From Tetragenococcus halophilus subsp. flandriensis (GTDB lineage Bacteria; Bacillota; Bacilli; Lactobacillales; Enterococcaceae), in the NCBI RefSeq assembly GCF_030161475.1, contig NZ_BSUG01000024.1, forward strand, positions 1 through 64,000: DNA of 64,000 bases. Reading direction: 5' to 3'. The notes under the pieces were generated by a model. That model was not told where the DNA came from. It made no database searches and saw only the letters and a list, made by a program, of their open reading frames with translations. A program made the translations under genes and the position numbers. This document shows positions 8,073 to 14,879 of the stretch, one piece after another (position 1 is the first letter of the stretch; each line of letters opens with the position of its first letter).

Positions 8073-9125
8073 TTATTCCTCAACATTAATATGACCTTTG
8101 TCATCTTCCTCAACACTACCGATAATTGCTGCATCGATATTTTTATCTTTAAGTTCTGCAAGTAGTGACTTCGCGTCTGATTCATTCACAGCTGCTAGTA
8201 GTCCCCCTGAAGTGACCGCATCGCATAAGATCCATTGATCGATCTGATCTAACGAACTTGCAAAAGTCACATCCTCTTTTAGATAATTAAAATTATTCTT
8301 CGTACCTCCTGGAACAGCACCTTCTTCAGCAAGTTGTTTTACTCTTGGCAAAACAGGTACTTGTTGTGCTGAAATACGAATGTTCTTCTTACTAGCTTGT
8401 GCCATTTCTAAAGTATGTCCGAGTAAACCAAAGCCTGTCACGTCAGTACAAGCGTGAACCTCATAATTATCAAAAGTTTCAGCGGCTGTTTTGTTTAAGC
8501 TAGCCATCACTTCAGTTACACGTTCAATTTCTGTTTCGTCCAATAATCCTCTTTTAATAGAGGTTGTCAAAACACCCACACCAATTGGTTTAGTTAAGAT
8601 CAACACGTCACCTGCTTGTGCGCCACTATTTGTACGGATTTTATCCGGATGAATCGTCCCTGTAACTGCCAGGCCAAATTTGGGTTCTTTGTCATCAATA
8701 GAATGACCGCCAACCAGTGCCACGCCGGCTTCTTCTAATTTATTACTTGCTCCTTCTAAAATTGCGGCAAGTATCTGCTTGTCCAAATCAGCAATCGGAA
8801 AAGCGACAACATTTAGTGCAGTAATCGGTGTCCCGCCCATTGCATAGACGTCACTGATAGCATTTGCTGCAGCAATCTGTCCAAAAGAATAAGGATCATC
8901 TACAATTGGTGTAAAAAAATCAAGTGTTTGAACAAGAGCAGTACTATCGTTAAGTTTATAAATTCCAGCATCATCATTTGTTTCCAACCCTACTAATAAA
9001 TTAGGATTGACTGTGGCCGGAGAAAGCGACTGTAGTACTTGGCGCAAATCCGCTGGTCCGATCTTACAACCACAACCTCCTTTAGAAGACAAAGTTGTAA
9101 GTTTTACTGTATCGTTAATATTCAT
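8073..9125 (-). CDS. selD: Selenide, water dikinase SelD
   Basis: A 350-aa cytoplasmic enzyme that makes selenophosphate from selenide and ATP. The N-terminal active site reads G-G-C-G-C-K-I-G-P, with C18 and K21 at the positions of the catalytic Cys17 and Lys20 in E. coli SelD; this is the cysteine form, not the selenocysteine form. The A-D-L-R-Q-V-L segment, the N-D-D-A-G-I-Y metal/ATP-binding segment and the G-G-H-S-I-D-D motif are all present. It is the first gene of the selD-selU-desulfurase operon. Its upstream region contains an unusual set of repeated TTGAAC-type sites. Confidence 0.95.
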   Translation of the reverse strand: MNINDTVKLTTLSSKGGCGCKIGPADLRQVLQSLSPATVNPNLLVGLETNDDAGIYKLNDSTALVQTLDFFTPIVDDPYSFGQIAAANAISDVYAMGGTPITALNVVAFPIADLDKQILAAILEGASNKLEEAGVALVGGHSIDDKEPKFGLAVTGTIHPDKIRTNSGAQAGDVLILTKPIGVGVLTTSIKRGLLDETEIERVTEVMASLNKTAAETFDNYEVHACTDVTGFGLLGHTLEMAQASKKNIRISAQQVPVLPRVKQLAEEGAVPGGTKNNFNYLKEDVTFASSLDQIDQWILCDAVTSGGLLAAVNESDAKSLLAELKDKNIDAAIIGSVEEDDKGHINVEE

Positions 9126-9252
9126 ATCATCAGATCCTTCTTTTAAGTTTCACCAATAATTTTAACACATTTCAAAAAATATGATGAAAGACCGGCGATT
9201 TTCGTAAGCGAAATGTAAAAGAGGACTTTTTTTGTTATTAGCTATTAAGTCA

Positions 9253-9357
9253 TTGAACAAATAATGAAAAAAATATTGTTTGTTCGAGAGCTGAATAAAC
9301 AATAAAATAAGAATTTATTATTCGTTCAATAGTTGAATGACTAAAAAAATTCAATAA
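9253..9357. promoter_or_regulatory. Cluster of alternating TTGAA(C/T)-AAACAAT-type half-sites upstream of selD
   Basis: Six related AT-rich sites occur in about 100 bp in alternating orientation: TTGAACAAATAAT (9253-9265), ATTGTTTGTTC (9275-9285), GAATAAACAAT (9293-9303), TTATTCGTTCAA (near 9319-9330), TTGAATGA (9333) and ATTCAATAA (9349). Adjacent pairs form inverted repeats with one mismatch. The cluster lies 130-230 bp upstream of the selD start. The rest of 9126-9475 holds only a terminator. A cooperative repressor site is possible. That is inference. Confidence 0.35.
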
Positions 9358-9407
9358 AAAATCCGAGTACGGTTGAATCTGTTAAAGACAAACGCGCTCG
9401 GTTTTTT
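9357..9407 (-). terminator. Terminator after the SdpI-like gene
   Basis: CCGAG (9363-9367) and CTCGG (9397-9401) close a long imperfect hairpin with A-run and T-run flanks (AAAAAAT before, GTTTTTT after). It uses the same CCGAGTAC core as the terminator at 10539-10590. It lies about 70 nt past the SdpI-like stop. Confidence 0.6.
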
Positions 9408-9475
9408 AACTTTTGTTGATCAATAAGTTTAAATATTGTCATTGAATAATTTCCATCCAGTTTATACATATATTT

Positions 9476-10108
9476 TTAGCTTTCTTTTTTAAATAACGCA
9501 AAGGAATATAAAACAGGTAGAATAATAACCATAGCGATAATCGCTATTAATAGCCAAATTTGTTGAAAGACTGCATTAAAAATGAATAATAAACCACCCA
9601 GAATATATATCCAACCGCCCATTCGGTTCGTACGATTCCAATTTTCTTTACTATTTAATGTCCAAGCAAGTTTGATTCCTACGGTATAATTTTGTTTTAC
9701 CTTGTGTAGATAATTTCCTAAAACTATAAATACAAGACCCACAAGTAAATTAACCAGCAAACCGACATTTAAATTATAACCTAATGCAGTCATATATGTT
9801 GCTAAAAAGACAACAGAGGAAACTAGCGGAATAATCCATAATACAGTTTTAAATATTTTGTCATTAATATTCTTTTTCTTAGGATCATAACTTGTCAGTA
9901 GAAAAACCACCCATTGGATAAAAAGCATTAAAAAAGGCAGACCCAAAACAGTCATAGCTTTGCTGCTCCATCCATCAGGAGCGTTATTTGCACCAAAATG
10001 AGTCGCTATTTGATCCGGTAACTCTCCCCACAGTATCAATCCGATAAGTATCGGAAATAAAATAATCAAACTTGTAACAACCATTGTACTTTTGTATTCA
10101 CTCTTCAT
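9476..10108 (-). CDS. SdpI-like immunity/DUF1648 membrane protein
   Basis: A 210-aa polytopic membrane protein with about six hydrophobic segments. The N-terminal half has the DUF1648 motif (L-P-D-Q-I-A-T-H-F-G preceded by a tryptophan) and the C-terminal half is of the SdpI/YhfL type. In Bacillus subtilis, SdpI gives immunity to the SdpC toxin and sequesters the repressor SdpR. Here the gene overlaps the end of an ArsR-type regulator gene by 11 nt, the same two-gene logic. I see no sdpC-like toxin gene nearby, so this could protect against foreign toxins or sense envelope stress. Confidence 0.85.
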   Translation of the reverse strand: MKSEYKSTMVVTSLIILFPILIGLILWGELPDQIATHFGANNAPDGWSSKAMTVLGLPFLMLFIQWVVFLLTSYDPKKKNINDKIFKTVLWIIPLVSSVVFLATYMTALGYNLNVGLLVNLLVGLVFIVLGNYLHKVKQNYTVGIKLAWTLNSKENWNRTNRMGGWIYILGGLLFIFNAVFQQIWLLIAIIAMVIILPVLYSFALFKKES

Positions 10109-10376
10109 TCTTTCGACTCCCCTCTAACTCGATCAACCACGACATTAATTCTTCCAAAATAGACGTATTTAAATCATAATAAATAAAATTTTTTTCCTTT
10201 TCTTCCCAGATAAGACCTGCTTTTTTTAAAATATTCAAATGATAAGAAACAGTAGCAGCTGTCATATCAAAATGACGGGAAATTTCTCCAGCTGACAAAC
10301 GACCATCTTTTAATATTTGTAGAATTTCTCTTCTCACTGGGTCTGAAAGCGCCTTAAAACTAGCTTCAAAACTCAT
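10098..10376 (-). CDS. ArsR-family repressor, SdpR-like
   Basis: A 92-aa winged-helix regulator. The sequence F-K-A-L-S-D-P-V-R-R-E-I-L-Q-I-L-K starts the ArsR fold, and M-T-A-A-T-V-S-Y-H-L-N-I-L is the recognition helix. No cysteine metal site is present, which fits SdpR/autorepressor members rather than metal sensors. GGAG lies 8 nt before the ATG. The next gene, an SdpI-like membrane protein, starts inside its end, so translation is coupled. A nested palindrome at 10397-10432 just upstream is the probable operator. Confidence 0.9.
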   Translation of the reverse strand: MSFEASFKALSDPVRREILQILKDGRLSAGEISRHFDMTAATVSYHLNILKKAGLIWEEKEKNFIYYDLNTSILEELMSWLIELEGSRKNEE

Positions 10377-10396
10377 TTAATTAGCTCCAATCAACT

Positions 10397-10432
10397 ATTT
10401 AGAAAAATATCTAATTAGATTCTTTTCTAAAT
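10397..10432. promoter_or_regulatory. Nested palindrome, probable operator of the ArsR/SdpR-like gene
   Basis: The outer arms ATTTAGAAAA (10397-10406) and TTTTCTAAAT (10423-10432) are perfect inverted repeats. Inside lies the perfect 12-bp palindrome ATCTAATTAGAT (10409-10420). It is 20-55 nt upstream of the repressor start codon, as expected for ArsR-type autoregulation. Confidence 0.65.
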
Positions 10433-10511
10433 AATAACTTTAATTTATCGTTTTGTCAATTTATTACCTTAAAAAATGATAAAAACATTTTGGTCACTGT
10501 GTCTTGCTTTC

Positions 10512-10543
10512 GGTCGCTGAATCGTAGTGATTCACAGCAAAAA
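10512..10543 (+). repeat. 32-nt dispersed repeat, copy 1
   Basis: This 32-nt segment matches the reverse complement of 24517-24548 at 31 of 32 positions. Its core is GTAGTGATTCACAGC preceded by GGTCGC. Both copies abut a terminator hairpin and share its A/T run. The sequence just before it (CTTGCTTTCGGTCGC) also resembles part of the tandem units near 24.6 kb. Confidence 0.7.
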
Positions 10544-10590
10544 AACCGAGTACATTTGCCTTTAACTGACTCAAATGTACTCGGTTTTTT
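10539..10590. terminator. Strong terminator after the SRPBCC gene
   Basis: CCGAGTACATTTG (10546-10558) pairs perfectly with CAAATGTACTCGG (10572-10584), with an A-run before and a T-run after. It can work in both directions. It is just past the stop of the minus-strand SRPBCC gene. Confidence 0.85.
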
Positions 10591-10602
10591 GTATTTTTTT
10601 AT

Positions 10603-11091
10603 TTAATCATTTCTAGGTTTTAAATCTGCAATCCTCTGGCGATATCGTTTTTTTATTTCTTGAAATTCATCCATATCAAAAGTTGTTTGTTCTCCTAAAA
10701 CTACCTGTTTTAAGCGTTTTAACGCCATTGACCATCCTGTAATATCTCGAATACGATAAGAAAAATCTGCTGGCAAAGTCTCATAAAAGTACAATTTTGT
10801 TCCTTCTGTAGTAGAAGTAAGATCAAAACATACGGAACCTACTCCTCCCCATTCGTAAGAAATTTCTTTGTCTTGAACAAATGATAAAATTGGCATAGTG
10901 ATCTCTGAATCCGGCAATCGAAATACCATGTGCCCATTCCTCTTCAGTTCACCTACTTCAATTTCTGCAAACCATTCGGATATTTTCTCAGTTTCCGTCA
11001 AATATTGCCAAACAACTTTTTGGTCTGCCGGAATCGTCAGAGAATATTCTACGTGTAATGTATCTCCTTCAAAATAAAAGTAATCTTTCAA
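10603..11091 (-). CDS. SRPBCC/AHSA1-family protein
   Basis: A 162-aa soluble protein of the START-like SRPBCC fold (activator of Hsp90 ATPase 1-like group). The pattern I-P-A-D-Q-K-V-V-W-Q-Y-L-T-E-T-E-K-I-S-E-W-F-A is typical of the N-terminal strand-helix. The fold binds hydrophobic ligands, and the ligand here is unknown. I prefer the TTG start at 11091, because GGGAGG lies 7 nt upstream of it. The ATG at 11106 overlaps that site and has no binding site of its own. It is upstream of the sdpRI-like pair but separated from it by a strong terminator, so it is an independent unit. Confidence 0.8.
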   Translation of the reverse strand: MKDYFYFEGDTLHVEYSLTIPADQKVVWQYLTETEKISEWFAEIEVGELKRNGHMVFRLPDSEITMPILSFVQDKEISYEWGGVGSVCFDLTSTTEGTKLYFYETLPADFSYRIRDITGWSMALKRLKQVVLGEQTTFDMDEFQEIKKRYRQRIADLKPRND

Positions 11092-11196
11092 CTGTAGACC
11101 TCCCATTCTTCTTACTCTATTAATTTGCAGTTATTTTAACAGATAAAACAAGAAAAGCAAGATATTTTAAGATCGATTAAACATCCAAAAAAGCGT

Positions 11197-11225
11197 TTGC
11201 TCTGATTGATTAAAAAGTATAAAAT
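11197..11225 (+). promoter_or_regulatory. Candidate promoter of the ddl-type gene
   Basis: TTGCTC (11197-11202) and TAAAAT (11220-11225) are spaced 17 bp. AAAGAGGAG follows about 10 nt before the ATG at 11261. No other signal is seen in the gap. Confidence 0.5.
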
Positions 11226-11260
11226 ACAGTTTATATCAAGCTAAAGAGGAGATAAAAAAG

Positions 11261-12292
11261 ATGGATATCGTGGTACTTGCAGGCGGTTTGAGTTATGAAA
11301 GAGATGTGTCTTTATCTTCAGGCGGAAAAATAGCAACGGCTTTAGAAGAAAAAGGTCATAGCGTTTTACTGTTAGATATTTATTTAGGCATGGATGCAAA
11401 TAATTTCGAAGAAGCCTTACAAAAGCAAACAGAAAGTAATAAAAACAGAGACTATTCTATTGGTAAAAAAGAACCAGCTTTAGAAAATTTAGCTAAGTTA
11501 AGTCAACAACAAAACGATTTAGTTGGAAATAATGTCATTTCTATTTGTAAAAGTGCTGATTTTTGCTTTTTAGCATTACACGGCGGCATTGGCGAAAACG
11601 GAAAACTACAAGCCCTGTTTGATATTTATAATATTAAGTATTCAGGCAGTGATTATAAGAGTAGTTTGTTAGCGATGGATAAAGAAGTTTCCAAAAAATT
11701 GATGGTAACAAATCATATTCTAACGCCTAATTGGGAAATGATCGATTCATTTTACCAAAGAAAAATTTCTGCTCCTTGCGTAGTAAAGCCGATTGATAAT
11801 GGCTCAAGTATTGGCGTAGAAATGGTAGAAGAAGATACTCATTTAGATGAAGCAGTAAAAGCAGCTGCAAAGTTTCAAAGTAAAATAATGATTGAGGAGA
11901 AAGTCGCCGGAAGAGAGTTTTCAGTAGGCATTTTAGGTGATACTATTTTACCTGCCATTGAAATCATCCCTAAACATGGTTTTTATAACTATGAAAATAA
12001 GTATCAAGAAGGTGCAACTATCGAGATTGCTCCTGCAGAAATTTCTGAGAAATTAACAAAAAAATTGAGCGATCTAGCTCTTTTAGTCCATAATACTTTA
12101 GGGCTGTCCGTTTATTCCAGAATCGATTTTATGGTGACTTCTGATTCTAAGATCTATTTCATTGAAGCCAACAGTTTACCTGGGATGACACCTACCAGCT
12201 TGCTTCCACAAGAAGCCGCAGCTCAAGGTATTGATTTTCCTGATTTATGTGAGAAAATCGTTCAATTCTCCTTAGATAAATACAATGTATAA
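11261..12292 (+). CDS. ddl: D-alanine--D-alanine ligase-type ATP-grasp enzyme
   Basis: A 343-aa ATP-grasp ligase. Ddl motifs are present: A-G-G-L-S-Y-E-R-D-V-S-L with the substrate-binding glutamate, L-H-G-G-I-G-E-N-G-K-L-Q, the central G-S-S-I-G-V, the omega-loop N-K-Y-Q-E-G with the Lys-Tyr pair of D-Ala-D-Ala enzymes, and the metal-binding I-E-A-N-S-L-P-G-M-T. The Lys-Tyr pair argues against D-Ala-D-Lac specificity. The N-terminus (Y-E-R rather than A-E-H) and a Q/N/K-rich insertion near residues 43-80 differ from the usual enterococcal Ddl, so it may be a second, divergent copy. It is monocistronic, with its own promoter and terminator and no MurF gene beside it. Confidence 0.88.
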   Translation: MDIVVLAGGLSYERDVSLSSGGKIATALEEKGHSVLLLDIYLGMDANNFEEALQKQTESNKNRDYSIGKKEPALENLAKLSQQQNDLVGNNVISICKSADFCFLALHGGIGENGKLQALFDIYNIKYSGSDYKSSLLAMDKEVSKKLMVTNHILTPNWEMIDSFYQRKISAPCVVKPIDNGSSIGVEMVEEDTHLDEAVKAAAKFQSKIMIEEKVAGREFSVGILGDTILPAIEIIPKHGFYNYENKYQEGATIEIAPAEISEKLTKKLSDLALLVHNTLGLSVYSRIDFMVTSDSKIYFIEANSLPGMTPTSLLPQEAAAQGIDFPDLCEKIVQFSLDKYNV

Positions 12293-12306
12293 CTTCTAAA
12301 AACATT

Positions 12307-12347
12307 AAAACTAGCACTCAATTTCCTGTTGAATGCTAGTTTTATTA
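12307..12347 (+). terminator. Terminator of the ddl-type gene
   Basis: AAAACTAGCA (12307-12316) pairs with TGCTAGTTTT (12334-12343), with extra pairing of TCAA/TTGA inside. T-rich sequence follows, 15 nt after the stop codon. Confidence 0.8.
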
Positions 12348-12489
12348 CTTTATTTTTATAATTTGCAGTGCTTCCTATACGAGTTACTTATTCTTTTTAT
12401 TTATCCGATCCGTAGAAAAAATGGAAGTTGATATAAAAAATCAAAAACAAAAAAGTCCACGTTATTTTTTGAATAACAATATAATCAAG

Positions 12490-13317
12490 CTATATATTGA
12501 TCTCTAAAAATATCGGTGTATGGTCTTGTCTTTTTCCCGAATCAATCATCTTTGAAGTCTTCACTTGATCAGCTATCCGATCGCTAACTAAAAAGTAGTC
12601 GATCCTCCAACCAGAATTGTTGATTTTACTTGTCTTAACTCGTTGCCCCCACCAAGAATAAATTCCTTCAACATTACCATGAAGATATCTGAAAGTATCA
12701 GAAAATCCCTTATTTAAAAGTTCAGTAAAACCAGCACGTTCTTCATCGGTAAATCCAGCCGAAAAATGATTTCTGTCTGGATGTGCCAAATCAATCTCTT
12801 GATGTGCAACATTGTAGTCCCCCGAAGCAATGATTGGTTTTTGTTTATCTAAAGTAGTTAAATATTCTCTATATTTTTCGTCCCAAACTTGCCGTTTTTC
12901 TAATCGATCTAAATTACCACCAGCATTAGGGGTATAAACCTGTGTAACAAAACAGTTTTCAAACTCCAATGTAATAATACGTCCTTCTTTATCCATCGTT
13001 TCTGGCGCACCAATTTCAGGAAAAGTGACTGTTGGCTGAAGGTTATTTTTGTATAAAAACATCGTTCCAGCGTAAGATTTACGGGCAGGTTCTTCTGAGC
13101 TTCGCCAAGCGATCTCATAGCCTGGTAATTCCTCAGCTAAAGCATCTATATGTTTTTGCGTAGGGCCTTTTGCAGATAATTTAGTTTCTTGAATGGCGAT
13201 CACATCTGCGTCATACTCAGCGATCGTATCTAAGACCATCCTTGTTAATTGGGCACGATTTGAATCACTGGTTAAAGCAGCATTTAAAGAATCAATATTC
13301 CACGAAATTAATTTCAC
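12490..13317 (-). CDS. exoA: Exodeoxyribonuclease III / AP endonuclease
   Basis: A 275-aa DNA repair enzyme that cuts at abasic sites and degrades 3' ends. Family motifs are present in order: L-I-S-W-N-I-D at the N-terminus, I-Q-E-T-K-L-S with the metal-binding glutamate, G-D-Y-N-V-A (G-D-x-N), S-W-W-G-Q-R, W-R-I-D-Y-F-L-V-S, and Q-D-H-T-P-I with the catalytic histidine near the C-terminus. Length fits the ExoA/XthA family. It is transcribed alone on the minus strand. The symbol follows the usage in Gram-positive cocci (exoA; xthA in E. coli). Confidence 0.95.
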   Translation of the reverse strand: MKLISWNIDSLNAALTSDSNRAQLTRMVLDTIAEYDADVIAIQETKLSAKGPTQKHIDALAEELPGYEIAWRSSEEPARKSYAGTMFLYKNNLQPTVTFPEIGAPETMDKEGRIITLEFENCFVTQVYTPNAGGNLDRLEKRQVWDEKYREYLTTLDKQKPIIASGDYNVAHQEIDLAHPDRNHFSAGFTDEERAGFTELLNKGFSDTFRYLHGNVEGIYSWWGQRVKTSKINNSGWRIDYFLVSDRIADQVKTSKMIDSGKRQDHTPIFLEINI

Positions 13318-13361
13318 AACTCTTTCTCCTTTATATATATAATTTTAAATGACATATTTAT

Positions 13362-13378
13362 TTAAATATAACATTAAA
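13362..13378. repeat. 17-bp direct repeat flanking the AI-2E gene, copy 1
   Basis: The 17-mer beginning TTAAATATAACATT is exactly repeated at 14783-14799, on the other side of the AI-2E-type permease gene. Both copies are AT-rich, so chance cannot be ruled out. Confidence 0.35.
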
Positions 13379-13408
13379 GCTATTCCACAATCCATTATAT
13401 TTATATAG

Positions 13409-14662
13409 CTATTTCTTGCTCTTTTTTGTTTCGACTTTTCTTTTTTCTACGAGTTCTTCAACCAGCTTATTTTTAGCATTATATATATTATCGTCTCCAA
13501 AGTCCGTCATTCCAGTATCTCCCGTATTATATTTTCCGGCTATATCACCATAATATTTGTTATACCGTAATTTAAATTTTTGAAAAACATAGCTAACGAT
13601 TACTCTAAGAATGGCGTAAATCGGTACAGCAAAAATAAGACCAAATAAACCTAAAAGATCTCCCATAATCAATAAAATAATAATGATTGTCAGCGGATGA
13701 ATGTTTAACTGTCTTCCCATAATATTAGGTTCAACAAAATTACCTTCCACAAATTGGATAACTATCCATACTAAAATTAGTAAAAATACTTCTGTCCATG
13801 AAGTAAATAGTGCGACAATAAGTGCCGGAATAAACGTTAAGGTAGGTCCAATATAAGGAATTAGTGACAGTATCCCTCCAGCAAGACCTAAAACCCCACT
13901 GTAATCCAATCCTATAATGCTAAAACCGATAAATATCATCACGCCATTGGCTACTGCAATCGCCAGTTGACCTTTGATATATGAACCTACTTGAATGTCG
14001 ATCTCAGTTGCTATATGTATCAAATCAGCGCGCCATTTGGGCGGTGTTACTGCTAATACACCATTCGCAAATTTTTCTGCATCTTTTAATAAGAAAAATA
14101 AAATAATCGGTGCAATGACAATGGTCATAACTACACTGGTAATTCCTGTAACAACCGAGGAAAAACGGGTAAGTCCTTCAGAGACATAATTTCCTATGTC
14201 AGAGCTAATACTATTCATAAAGCCTTCTACTTGCGAAATAATTTGATCAGCTAATTCATTTCCTGAAAAATCATCTATAAAGGCGATGACAGTATGTACC
14301 AAATTATCTATAAATACTGGAAATGTTTCTGCTAATGTTGTAATTTGGTTTTCTAGTAGTGGTATGACAAGCACAATGCCACCCGCTAGCAGTAAAAGTA
14401 CCGTTGCAAATAGTATCGCTATCCCCCAAACCCTTTTGATTTTGTGTTTTTCCATAAAGTCAATCACTGGATTAAATAGATAATATAGTAACACAGCAAT
14501 AATTATCGGCATTAAAATATTAGATATAATAACTGCCAACGTACCAAAAATAAAGTCCAGTTTTGTCATGGTAATAATAAAAATACATAACAATAATCCA
14601 ACCGTAACGGTATAAAGAAGATTACTTCCACCAAGAAATTTGATCCAACGCGTATTTTTCAT
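13409..14662 (-). CDS. AI-2E family transporter (PerM/YtvI type)
   Basis: A 417-aa integral membrane protein of PF01594. The family contains TqsA/PerM-type proteins and Na+/H+ antiporters from halophiles. Hydrophobic segments lie near residues 12-32, 37-65 and 73-95, with four or more in 170-350. A periplasmic-type helical loop (about 105-160) and the family segment P-Y-I-G-P near 270 are present. The C-terminal tail (about 370-417) is polar and lysine-rich. Substrate cannot be assigned; a role in osmotic or sodium tolerance is possible but is inference. It appears monocistronic. Confidence 0.88.
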   Translation of the reverse strand: MKNTRWIKFLGGSNLLYTVTVGLLLCIFIITMTKLDFIFGTLAVIISNILMPIIIAVLLYYLFNPVIDFMEKHKIKRVWGIAILFATVLLLLAGGIVLVIPLLENQITTLAETFPVFIDNLVHTVIAFIDDFSGNELADQIISQVEGFMNSISSDIGNYVSEGLTRFSSVVTGITSVVMTIVIAPIILFFLLKDAEKFANGVLAVTPPKWRADLIHIATEIDIQVGSYIKGQLAIAVANGVMIFIGFSIIGLDYSGVLGLAGGILSLIPYIGPTLTFIPALIVALFTSWTEVFLLILVWIVIQFVEGNFVEPNIMGRQLNIHPLTIIIILLIMGDLLGLFGLIFAVPIYAILRVIVSYVFQKFKLRYNKYYGDIAGKYNTGDTGMTDFGDDNIYNAKNKLVEELVEKRKVETKKSKK

Positions 14663-14780
14663 TCTTTCACCTCTTCTAATTGAGAACCTACGTTTTATTT
14701 AAAATAGTACATAAAAACAAGGTCACATAAAATTAATTTTTGTATTTCTCTCATACATATAAAATTTAAATCACTTATAT

Positions 14781-14816
14781 AATTAAATATAACATTAAAA
14801 AGTGTTATATTTAATT
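14781..14816. promoter_or_regulatory. Perfect 14-bp inverted repeat upstream of the DASS gene
   Basis: AATTAAATATAACA (14781-14794) and TGTTATATTTAATT (14803-14816) are perfect inverted arms with an 8-nt centre. The element lies about 65 nt upstream of the DASS start and about 120 nt upstream of the AI-2E gene, so it could be an operator for either. It contains copy 2 of the 17-bp repeat. Confidence 0.5.
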
Positions 14817-14879
14817 CAAAGGCTAAAAAAAACGATTTGAAAAATAAGAACATTTGTAAATAAGAAAGGATGACCCTAG

